The notes beneath the pieces were generated by a model. That model saw nothing but the letters and a program-made list of their open reading frames with translations, was not told the origin of the DNA and ran no database searches. A program made the translations under genes and the position numbers. 64,000 bases of DNA from Oryza sativa Japonica Group (taxonomy: Eukaryota > Streptophyta > Magnoliopsida > Poales > Poaceae): assembly GCF_034140825.1 (NCBI RefSeq), contig NC_089035.1, positions 38,262,501 to 38,326,500 of the forward strand. Reading direction: 5' to 3'. Positions 9,517 to 24,500 of the stretch are shown piece after piece. How positions within the stretch are numbered: the first letter of the stretch is position 1; each line of letters starts with the position of its first letter.

Positions 9517-10149
9517 GAGTGATGTTACGGTACAGCGGTCGGTACCAGTACCGCCCGGTACCAATATCATGACCGTTGGATCTGGCTTGATTGATCCAAC
9601 GGCTGGTAGAGTTTGGTACCGGGCGGTACCAATTCTGCCCCTAGTGCAGTACCACGCGGAGAATTGAGGTGGAAGGGCAAAAACGTAACTTCGCGTGCAA
9701 GTCCTCTTCCGATCCGCCGTATTCCTCTTCCGCGTAACCCTAAAATCCCGATCTGCCGCCGCCGTATTCCTCTTCCGCGTCGCCGCCGTGTTTCTCTTCC
9801 GCTCCAGCGCCCTCGTGTTCCTCTTCCGCCCCGTCGTCGCCGTGTCCGCCACTGCCGTGTCCTCCTTCGGCGCCGTGAGATCAGCCTACGCATCGTCGGT
9901 GGCAGCGGAGGCAGAGGCGGATGAGCCAGCGGCGGAATATGCGGTTGCAGCGGCCGAGGATCCGCTCCGGTGGCGGCACCGAAGTAGGCCGTGGCTGAGG
10001 CGCGACGAAGGAGGAGACGACGGAGGAGGAGGAGGCACACCCATTTTCTCTCCCGATCCTACCCTTCTCAGATTCAACGGTTGGATGATTTTTGGTACCG
10101 ACCGGTACTAGTACCGCTCGGTACATTCCGCTGGACGGTAAAAAATCTC
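9517..10149. mobile_element. Non-autonomous Mutator-like element with a 9-bp target duplication
   Basis: 633 bp flanked by perfect 9-bp direct repeats ATAATTATT (9508-9516 and 10150-10158). The ends are GAGTGATGTTACGGTACAGC and, in reverse complement, GAGATTTTTTACCGTCCAGC; the inverted repeats run inward about 90 bp through GGTACCGnnCGGTACCA and the ATCCAACGG motif. The GC-rich core repeats a CGTATTCCTCTTCCGCGT-like unit at least four times. The core could be captured exon sequence, but I do not recognise a parent gene and no convincing ORF is present. Confidence 0.85.
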
Positions 10150-10158
10150 ATAATTATT

Positions 10159-10668
10159 TTGTGGGGAAAGTGCATTTAAATACTTTGTAAATATGCAAGT
10201 TTAAATTCGACTTTTACAGGTTGTAATAAAAATAGTTGTGATTTTATAGTAACTAATTTCAGTTTGACTTGTTTGTTTTATTACAACATTTGAAAATCAA
10301 ATTTGACTTTGTATGTTTGTGGAGTGATATGTTGTAACGTCCCGCCTTCCCCCAGGCCGGGCCCACTTACATCTGATAGCTTTCATAGGTCATAGACTGC
10401 CTTCACAGACCAACACATATCTTTTCTGCACACTTTGTCCTCACTCGTGTGCACCCGGGAAGAATTTTCCGGTCGGTCACCCATCCCAAATTACTCCAGG
10501 CCAAGCACGCTTAACCCTGGAGTTGTTTGGAGATTGGCTTCCGGAAAAGAAGTTGCAACTTGTTGATATGAGTATTCTATTAATCCTATTAAGCCCTAAG
10601 CCGGGATGTTACATATGTCTCATATTAATATATCTTTTTTTATTTTTTAAATAACTTTTTAGGTGTCA
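10159..10668. mobile_element. AT-rich MITE, copy B, interrupted by a Cassandra LTR
   Basis: Matches copies at 7164 and 16120 in ATATGCAAGTTTAAATTCGA, TTGACTTTGTATGTTTGTGG and the A/T-rich right arm ending AAATAACTTTTTAGGTGTCA. A solo LTR (10333-10613) lies inside it. The left arm is not recognisable, perhaps because of the adjacent MULE insertion. Confidence 0.5.
10333..10613 (-). mobile_element. Solo LTR of a Cassandra-type TRIM retrotransposon (5S rRNA-like core)
   Basis: 281 bp flanked by 5-bp target duplications TATGT (10328-10332 and 10614-10618). The ends are TGTAACATCCCGG and GGGACGTTACA on the minus strand. The middle carries the Cassandra hallmark, a 5S rRNA-like segment including GGTTAAGCGTGCTTGG and GGGATGGGTGACC. 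It is a fossil with one LTR only and no internal domain, nested in an AT-rich MITE, so younger than that MITE. With clear ends and target repeats it looks fairly recent. Confidence 0.88.
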
Positions 10669-10748
10669 TTTTACAAAACCGGCCTGAAATAACCATAGAA
10701 ACCAAACGCGGAAGAAACGCCATAAAAGATCAAAACATATATAATGAT

Positions 10749-11314
10749 TGTCGACAGGGGATACCCGTAGACTGATTAAATAGGGTATTGGGGTATATTG
10801 GTACGAGGATCTACACGATATGATATCAAGCAAAACAAGAAGACAAGGATTATACTGGTTCGAACCCCTCATAAGGTAATAGCCATAATACAATTTATAT
10901 GAGATTGATATGGAAAAAATCACAGATTACAATAGAAGACCAACGATCCCAAGTTTACTGGCGAGATCATTGTCGAGATGGTTTCGACGAGATCTTCCGG
11001 CGAGTAGGCTTCACGTCCTCCGGGTTGTAGACTATGGTGGTGGTGTTGGCGCTATGATTCAATACCTTGGGACCCTCTAGGGGGTGTGTCTTTATATCGC
11101 GAATCACCTTAATTTCTATCTAAGTAGAATTTGGAGATACCGAACCCAGCACGAGTAGGACTCTGTTGTTCACTTGCCCCTGAGAATTGTTTTCATAATA
11201 TCTCGTCGATTTTCTTATCATATACGGAGACGTGTCGTACATACGAAGTTATGCCGTACCCGTATATTCCATGAGTCGTAGGATAGAAGGTATGCATTAT
11301 CCATAACCATGACA
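10749..11314. mobile_element. Probable solo LTR, family not identified
   Basis: 566 bp starting TGTCGACAGGGGATACCC and ending CATGACA, flanked by 5-bp direct repeats ATGAT (10744-10748 and 11315-11319). It includes ATACTGGTTCGAACCCCTC and a run resembling the LTRs of rice gypsy/copia elements. No internal retroelement domain is present. Because a 5-bp repeat can occur by chance, confidence is moderate. Confidence 0.5.
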
Positions 11315-11863
11315 ATGATGACATTGAGGCATGATATTTGCTAACGGAGTTTAGCCGAAACCTACATATTGGGGCCCATTGATTATGAGCGTCTCTCTCC
11401 AATCCAACATATTACAACGTATCAAAGTTATAACGATCCTCGGCTGGATATCGCCGGCAATAGAACTCGATCTTTATTTAAGAGAGAGCATAGAAGAAAG
11501 TCCGGCTCTTACTATGTTCATAAAATCTACTAAAACTCTAAACTATAAACTGTAACCGACTATGTACATATATTCGATACAAAATCTAACATGATATGTA
11601 AGAAATGAGTAGATATCCACTCAAGCGATGAAAATCCATCTCCCTATCCCGTGTCTCTTGTGGACTTATTTTGATTTTTAGAATTTGTGAAATGGAGTGA
11701 ATCGCAGTCACAGGTCTACTGGCAATTACTATATTATATTTCTTTTGTTATTGTGTACAATAGATGCATGTTTGAGGTGTAGGAATTAATAGATGCGCTA
11801 AGGCCTATTCGAAGATTAATTCTTTGGAAAATCACAAAAGCCCACCTCATGGTATGGCATGCA
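11315..11863. other. Intergenic, unassigned
   Basis: Mixed-composition sequence. A stretch near 11596-11640 (AGAAATGAGTAGATATCCAC) faintly resembles the outer end of the AT-rich MITE family, so part of this block may be a displaced end of copy B. Nothing else is supported. Confidence 0.35.
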
Positions 11864-12680
11864 TGTGGAGTTTAGTACCACCTTGCTTATTCTAGGAGAG
11901 GGGGACCTCCTTAAAAGGGAGGATGCCCTCCTAGCCACTTGAAGCATGTGTGGTGGAGAAAAGAGGGGGAACACACACGCGCGCTCGCTCGCCTGGCAGG
12001 CGGCGTACGCTTCGAATAGTCCGCAAAATTGGCTCCTCACCACAGTTTTGTTTTGCTGCAGGAAAATTCGGATTTGTTTTGTTTTGGAAACATTCCGAAA
12101 AATCCAGTGTCCGGATAAGTTACGCGCGACTTATCCGGTTCGGTTACGTGGAGTGGAGATCGTGCGGGCGCCCTGATCAAGTGACCTATCTCTATATAAA
12201 CCGAGCCGCCGCCTTCACGCAAAACACACGAAATCAATCTAGGGTTTGCCTCCTCTTCTGTGCTGCGGCGTCGCTCGTAGACTACTCCATCCCGCTCACC
12301 GGCGTGCACCTGCGATCGGGAGAGCAGGTCTCCTTAACCTCTGCCTTCGACGTCTTGCACCGGGAGAAGGCGGCAATAAGGTTTTTGGGAAGCGCTTCGC
12401 GCGACTGCTCCCTGTTCGTCCGCGACGGCTCGCCTTCCTCTCCGCTCGCGTGTTGCGCGCCTTCGTCGAAGCTCGTAACCGCGAGTAGTTCCTGTCGAGC
12501 AACCGGTTTTTCCGCCACCTCGGTACGTGTTCGACATGTTGCGCATATTTGATCTGTTCATATTTTACTGTTTAGTTTACATGTGTAGATCTAATGATGC
12601 GTTAATACTAGTATAAATCTGTAATGTCATGATTTATTTATGGAATATATTAAATTATTATATTTCTATATTCTCGAACA
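11864..12680 (+). mobile_element. LTR-like fossil, copia type suspected
   Basis: Starts TGTGGAGTTTAGTACCACC, followed by the purine/pyrimidine-rich stem GGACCTCCTTAAAAGGGAGG, a TATA-like CTCTATATAAACC near 12191 with a GC-rich transcribed-looking part, and an AT-rich tail ending CTCGAACA. This is the arrangement of a grass copia LTR, possibly with a short adjoining internal piece. No target duplication could be paired and no protein domain is present. Old and partial. Confidence 0.45.
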
Positions 12681-15344
<2,664 letters not shown>

Positions 15345-16119
15345 CGGTCAACCTTGGTCTTCTAGTCATGTCGGACTTCTGTGTACTGGTCGGAATAATG
15401 TCGTGGAACAAACATCCATTCTTATGGATTGGGATCCTCTAACATGATATAAGAGGAACATGGTGATTGACATGTTGCCCCACCACTCATGGGCCCACCT
15501 GTCAGTGATCACGTCAGATAGCAGTTCATATTAAAGGATCCGGATCTCTATTTTACACGCCATTACGGTTACAAAAGGCTATTACACAAGCATTAAGTGA
15601 ACCCCGTCACAAGCATTAAGTGAACCCCGTCACCCAACAATTTTCTTTAAGTTTATATAAACTTGAGTTTATTACAAGAGTTCTTATCGTCCTTTAGGGA
15701 AGGCAGTACTAAATCCAGGCCGTCTATCTCGCACAATCTAAGAGTTGGAATTGCTTTGTACCAGGTGGTACTACGTCCCCAAGAGAGGATTTCGAACTAT
15801 GGGTGGGAGGGTAAAATTGTACTTTCGCGTATACACTCTCGTTTCTATCGGTTTATCTGACACAACCTCAGCGTACATCGCCGCCGCCGCAAATCGGGGA
15901 TGAATGGAGACGCCTCAAATCCGGCTTGATGCTAGCTCATCGATGCATTCGGTGCCAATGCCCTACAGGCCGCTACCTATATCGTTCACGGGCTCAACCC
16001 AAATCGAAAGCCCCGCCATGAAGTTCGATGACGCGGACGGCCACCATCAGCACCGATGCCATGGACTGTGAGGACGCTACATATTCATGAGGAGTTATAT
16101 GGCGGAATGGATTTTGATA
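15345..16119. other. Intergenic between the subtilases, first part
   Basis: Contains a small inverted-repeat segment (GGATTGGGATCCTC near 15427 and AAAGGATCCGGATC near 15534) and TTTGTACCAGGTGGTAC near 15755, which recalls the MULE ends at 9517-10149 but cannot be delimited. No gene seen. Confidence 0.4.
15585..15630. repeat. Perfect 23-bp tandem duplication
   Basis: CACAAGCATTAAGTGAACCC plus CGT occurs twice, at 15585-15607 and 15608-15630. Confidence 0.95.
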
Positions 16120-16472
16120 CCTCGAGGGGATGTTCCCTTATTGTGTGCATGCTACTCAAATGGTTATAGAAAAAAAATAAAAAAAATTGAGAAGATGTAT
16201 TAACATGTGATATAGCACTCCACAAACATGCAAGTTCAAATTCAATTTTATATCTCACAACGAAAAAAATAAATTTAACTGTGAATATTTGTTAACTAGT
16301 TGTAGTTTAATTTGTTTTTTTCGTAACGAGATGTATAAGTTGAATTTGAATTTACATATTTATGGAGCGATGTATCACATGTTAGTATATGTTAGTACAT
16401 GTTACATATTTTTTTAATTTTTTTCATAATCATTTGAGTGACATGCAACAAATGAGGGATATACCCACGAGG
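16120..16472. mobile_element. AT-rich MITE, copy C
   Basis: Best-preserved member of the family. The left end is CTCGAGGGGATGTTCCCT and the right end in reverse complement is CTCGTGGGTATATCCCTC; the inverted repeats extend about 65 bp, through ACTCAAATGGTTATAG and the complementary CATAATCATTTGAGT. The internal part matches copies at 7164 and 10159. Non-coding; no target duplication identified. Confidence 0.65.
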
Positions 16473-17018
16473 GATAAAAAGAGTTACCCTTAAATGACAA
16501 CCGACTACTATCATCAGCGCTGAGATAGCGTGGATGCTGCCGATGCCCGGTATGCTCTTTTTTCTCCTCAATACTCGCGTATTCCACATTCATAAAAATA
16601 AAAACAAGGCTTCTAACGACACCAAACAATTCATAACAACGAATTCAAGACACTGCGGGCTATGATCGATCCATCGAGGAAACAAAGCATGAAAAACGTA
16701 TATTTAGCACACTTGCACAGCCGCTTGCCTTTGCTGATCCCAGCCTAATGTGGCCTTATAAGCCTTAGGCCCAAATAGGTACGTTTTTTTTTTCTAGTTT
16801 TTCCCTATTTTGTGACATAAAAATAGATCGAAACTTTATATCCAAATTTTGTATTTAAAGACTTTGATTTCTTTTACTATTTTAGCCGTTTTAAATATTT
16901 TTAAATTCGAGTAAAATTTTGTATTAAGTAGGGCGAGACACCACCTCTCCCCCTAAGAACATGCGCGGATTAGCATCCCCGTACGAGGAATTGTTCAAGA
17001 CCGCAAGCTAATCTAGTA
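16473..17018. other. Intergenic, no feature recognised
   Basis: AT-rich sequence without a supported gene or repeat. Confidence 0.5.
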
Positions 17019-17277
17019 CTCCCTCAATACTCGTAAAGGAAGACGTTTAGGACAATGTTTAAGTCAAACCTTGGGAATATATATTATGAATAACTCTCAA
17101 GTTGTTGAGTTTGAAAATGTAAAAATTATATGAATAGATTTGTCTTGAAAAATACTTTTATAAAAGTATACATATATCACTTTTCAATGAATATTTTTAT
17201 AGAAATAAGAAGTCAAAGTTGTGTTTTGGAGACCATGTCAATGTCCTAAACGACTTCCTTTGTGAGTATGAAGGGAG
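17019..17277. mobile_element. Stowaway MITE
   Basis: 259 bp between TA duplications (17017-17018 and 17278-17279). The ends CTCCCTCAATACTCGTAAAG and, in reverse complement, CTCCCTTCATACTCACAAAG pair over about 35 bp, including GGAAGACGTTTAGGACA. Confidence 0.88.
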
Positions 17278-17309
17278 TACAGTTCATTTATGCGTCCAGG
17301 GATCAGTTA

Positions 17310-17409
17310 CTACATCTGTCTTAAAATATAATAATTTTTTGCTATAAATCTGAACACATAATTATTTTGATTCATAGCTAAAAATATTTATATTTTAAGA
17401 CGGATGAAG
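17310..17409. mobile_element. Short Stowaway-like MITE
   Basis: 100 bp between TA duplications. The left arm CTACATCTGTCTTAAAATAT is matched by the inverted right arm CTTCATCCGTCTTAAAATAT. Confidence 0.8.
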
Positions 17410-17853
17410 TATTAGTTAAGCTACCGCGCCGTGCATGGCAACACGACGAAACACCAGCAGCACCCCCGTGATTTTGGGTGTTCCCCGGTACGCCTCATGG
17501 CGAGACTTGATATAAGTGCATCTGTGCATGGCTCGCGAGACCTGAAAACCGTATATGTGGGCGTGTGGTTGAGAACTTGATTGGGATGATGATGAGACCC
17601 GGTGGGTCGAACAACAAGCGTACGTAGACGAGCCAACGCGCGTACGCCATTTTTCCCGGCCCTGCGTCACACGGCATTCTTGTCCCGTATCCGCGCCCCG
17701 CGTTCGCATCGATCGATCAACCGGCCAACCGCCCCAGATATGGCCTCTCGCGCGCGCGGGGACCCAAGCAACCACCGGGCAAATCCAACGCCCAATTCGT
17801 CGAGAGATTTTTCAGCTGGTGCGTAGACGTCGCTAACCCCCATCGCCTGCTAG
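17410..17853. other. Upstream region of subtilase 2
   Basis: Moderately GC-rich, with no repeat recognised. It leads into the TATA-like box at 17854. Confidence 0.4.
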
Positions 17854-17860
17854 TATAATA
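17854..17860 (+). promoter_or_regulatory. TATA-like box of subtilase 2
   Basis: TATAATA lies 82 bp before the chosen ATG at 17936. Confidence 0.45.
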
Positions 17861-17866
17861 AGATGA

Positions 17867-20218
<2,352 letters not shown>

Positions 20219-20788
20219 ACTCTTCTTTTCACTCTTGTGTACTGTAGCGTGCAAGTTGATTCACATATCTGAAGTTCTGAACATGTTGTTCGTCTCTAGC
20301 TGTTGGGCAAATAATGCTTTTGGTGGTTAGTTAGTGCAGTCCGTGAGTTTTGGTATATGCTGCTCGAATGCCCCAGTAATTGGCATAAGTATTTATGTTC
20401 TTGCTTTTGTTCAAAGGAACTGTTAGAAGCCCTAAAATATGTCCTCTATAGAGCTAAACTATTGGAATTATGTCAAAAATCACGTCTCCAACAGGTTTCC
20501 AAAGGTGCACCCAGTTTTTATGCACGTCCAGTCCTGATGCCCTCGTAAGTATAGACTTCAGGCACCTCGCGGCGCCTCATTTTGATGTCAACGTTAATAT
20601 AAGAGGATATTTGGCCAGAAACAGTTGGAGAGGATTTGCCTACCCTGATGCCATATTTCTAAGTTTTTGAGAACCAATAATATGTGATCTCTTGAAGGAG
20701 GAGATGATTTTTGGACCCATGTTTTTTCACAGCCTCAATCCAAGATTATTGAAAGTTAAATTTTGGATCACTCTTGGAGGTACTTTAA
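20219..20788. other. Downstream of subtilase 2, no gene
   Basis: 3' flank and intergenic sequence; nothing supported. Confidence 0.5.
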
Positions 20789-21085
20789 GGCCCCATTTGA
20801 AATACAATAATAATAAACATATGAATAAGAAAAACTTAATGTTTTGATAGGAATACATATGAAAAACACAAAGAAATACAAAACAAAAGAATGACCATTT
20901 GAATAAACTAGAGGAAATATGTACTCCTAGGAATTAGACGGAATTAGACGAGAGAGAGAGAGACTAAGAATAATAGCTAGAGGTTAAAGCTCTTGCTATC
21001 TTTTTTTTAAAATTTACGCACAAAGCCATTCCTAAGAAATTTTGTAGGATTTATGAAGTTCCAATCTTTTGTTGCAAAGGGCCGA
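20789..21085. mobile_element. Probable MITE with GGCCC ends
   Basis: Begins GGCCCCATTTGAAATACAAT and ends with the inverted TTTGTTGCAAAGGGCCG; AT-rich inside with an (AG)n run. This resembles the rice MITEs that start GGCCCCTTTGAA. No target duplication was paired, so the ends are approximate. Confidence 0.4.
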
Positions 21086-21573
21086 ACAGAAAAAAATTCT
21101 ATAAATTTAGATCCTCCAAAACACATCCACAAATCCCTTGAAAAGGAGGTCTAAGAATCGTTGCTACTGTGCTGAAACGGATTTGGCCCGTCATATCGTC
21201 AATCAACAAAGATGCCCAATGCCCGCATGCATGTCGTTCCGGATCCCCGTACAGGGTGCATGTGCATGTGTGGTCATAAGCAAACATGATTGTCGATAGA
21301 AAGAAACGAAATGAACGTGCTATTGCCAGCTTGTCACCTAAAGCAATAGAGCATGAAAAGTTCACCGATTGAAAGGGAAGGTGCTAATTGGATCTAATTC
21401 TTATTCTAAGCATCCTGGTATCTAGTCATTTTTCATCATGAGATAAATACCATAGAGATAATGCAAAATATATGCAGCTGGGATGAACTATACCTAATTC
21501 GAACTATATCTTTTTTTTTTGTGCAATATTGAAACTGTACAAAACTGTACATACCAGCAAAGCGCTCACAACT
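21086..21573. other. 3' flank of the DUF639 gene
   Basis: Intergenic and probable 3' UTR sequence of the minus-strand gene that ends at 21574. No other feature seen. Confidence 0.45.
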
Positions 21574-24500
21574 TCAAATATCAAGAGTGTAAGTTCCATT
21601 GCTTAAATTCATATACGTATCAGTAGATTGTACACTACCAGATTGTGTTTGCTGCGTAGATTTTGGTGGGAGTGTCTTGTTATGTTGTTCGCCACCGTCC
21701 TCATATGGTAACACGACCACAGGAGCAGCATGTATAGATTCCCACCGTTCCTTCATGAAGCTCATGAACGCCTTGACCATCTCCCTCCGGAATTCTAGTT
21801 CCCTCGTGAATTGATCAAACATAAAAAATGCAAGAACATATTTGAAAGGAACCACAAGAAGAACAGCAGATGATGCTAGAAGAACAAGAGCAACCTGAGT
21901 CGTTACCTGTCATATGATCAAACAAGAATTATCAAGAATTACTTACTCGTATTTGTTATTTTTAGTTGAGAATGAGATTTATTTCATCATACCTCAGGTT
22001 GGCCTGCTAAAAAGATTGTGCGTATTTTAAGAAGAGAGAGATTCAGGTTCTGAAGATAATTCTCCACTGAAGCCATTGCCTCTTTAAGAGCTATAATCTT
22101 TTGGATTGTGTTTGAAGGTGGTTGATCTTTTATTGTCACTTTGCCAAAAGATCTACCCAACCGACCTTGTTCTTTCAGCCCTTTCAGGGCAAGCATGGAA
22201 AGAGCCAACATCATCAAGGAAAATGGAAGAACATAAGAAAGCATGTTCCTACATATCATAATAAATACAGAGAAATGTTAGAAAAATGATGCTTGTACAA
22301 TACTGGAAGACACAATATTTAGTTGGAAATAAAGATAAAACATGTAAATGAACCAGCAAATGATGATCAATGCCCTGCCAAGCATTTTGTCTATAATTGC
22401 TCAAAACTTTCATTTTGGATTAACTGTACACAGTTTGGATGCAGTTGGCAAATGTCCCAATCAGTGAAATTTGAAGATATTCAATTTATATGGCAGGGTG
22501 AATTTTCAAATATTGAGTATATTTTCCTATTAATGCAGCAATACTTTTGAATTATAATTTACAACCAGGCACAACAAAAAAAAAAAGAAGAGTCAAACAC
22601 GATAACTACCTTAGCAAGGAAAACAATCTACACCCCTTTTCACAACACATATAATCCCTACTCTGAATTACTTTAAGTTGATATTCAATGCATTGGAGCA
22701 GTACAACAACTCAACAAGAAAAGGATACATGCGTTAAGTGAATTACCTGAAGATAATAGTATAAACCACAAGTAGAAAACAAGCGGTTGTACGAGAATTT
22801 TCCCAGCGTTTGAGCTTGTAGAATTTTTCACTCACTATTGCAAAAGGAAGTATAAGCTCCTGATTCATGAAACAAGAGATACATTATAAACATGAACCCC
22901 CTGCCTAAGAACAAGAGATTTCCAACTCAACTGAAAATAAATCGGTATTTTTTCTACCAAAACTTCAGCAAAGAAATAATATTTCCAAAGCTAAATCTCT
23001 GATTGAAATGAGAGTAACCATGCCAGGACAAACCACAAGTATAACGAAACCTAAATAAACCATATTGTTTTTGTAAGCCATGCAACTGGATGACAGACAT
23101 GTACCTTGAAGAGGTCAATGTTGCTTGGAATACCTTCAATAGTAGCGGCAACAATTGTGGCCTGTGTCCTTTCAACTATTTTGCTCTTCTCTTTACAGGC
23201 AACCATAGCCTTTTCTACAAGATTTTTATCAGCTACAACTAAAGATTTGCTCAATATTACACCATGCTTAACTGAGGAGTTTCTCCAAAAGTTGGCCGAG
23301 TGGCTGGATGTCCAACTGGGAGATGTCATCCACTTGCGCAAGTATACACTACCATCTATGTCAAAAATATGAGCATGGGCGCTAGATGAGTCTTCTGAAG
23401 GTCTATGCCACTGAGATGCTCTTTGACTTGCTGCTTTGGAGTTCGTAACAAGTGGCCCGCCCCAGAACTTAACCGCTAAAGTCTGAAGCACAACATCACC
23501 AAAAGGTGCATTTGACAGGTATGAGAACTGTACTAACTTGGCTGGATCTTCATAAAGTCTACGTATAAATTGCAGAGACTGAAGCCTTGCAATACTATTT
23601 GCTGCACTACTTACAGCTCTTTTCTTGCCTCTGTGGGCACCATATACATGATGAATTGCTGGATCATCATCCCTTGGTCCATATTCATTAATGAACCTAT
23701 ACACAGAAATGATTTCACTAATGAATGCGAGCCATACATCTCGTCTCATCTCTCCACCAAAATCAACAAACTCCAATGTCCACTCATTTGACCTGTCAAC
23801 AATCAATCAGTTACTTTGAGATTACACTAAATGCATTTTATCATTACAATTAAATAGCGCGGACAATATGCTAACACAAATCTACAATTTATAATACAAC
23901 TACAAACCAATAGAATAATCAATATGTTTAACAATATTGCACCAATAGAGAAATGGTAACAAATCAAAGAAATAACAGATCCTCCTGACTATAGTGAAAT
24001 GCCAAGTATTTGTTAGCTAATAGTGGCCAGCAGTGATTTCACAAATGGAGTACTATGGTGTAGTTTGGTATGGTTACACCAATCAATTTGGCAGTAATCA
24101 GTTCTAGTGTTCTCCTAGCAATTTGTAGATAGCAACTTAATAGTGAAAATGGTCACCGTGGGGTCATTTTTTTTTTCAATAGTGAAAATGGTTCCTCTAG
24201 AGAGTAACCAGGCATACTCACACTGAACCAGATGAAACAGATACGGCAGAGTCGAACAATCTGGATCCAAATGGTCCAACCTTTGCTTTCTCAACCCTTG
24301 AATTACGATCTGTAAGGTCAAGCTTCAATGGTTTATTGGTACTTGTCAGTCCAATGGCCTGCCAATATCAATGTAAAGGTGGAGGAGTTGGGCCCAAAGT
24401 CATCACATCTTGCGAAATTCCAAAAGAAGCCACAAGTAGAATTGTTAAAGGGGACCATGATTCACAAATTACATGATCAACAAAACTTTCATTTTTTAAC

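Noticed and set aside
10440-10540. A 5S rRNA gene
   Set aside because: The 5S-like segment is embedded in a TG...CA unit with target repeats, so it is the Cassandra LTR core, not a 5S gene.
15690-15860. Possible second copy of the MULE at 9517-10149
   Set aside because: Only a GTACCAGGTGGTAC-like phrase and a loosely similar flank agree; no paired ends or target duplication.
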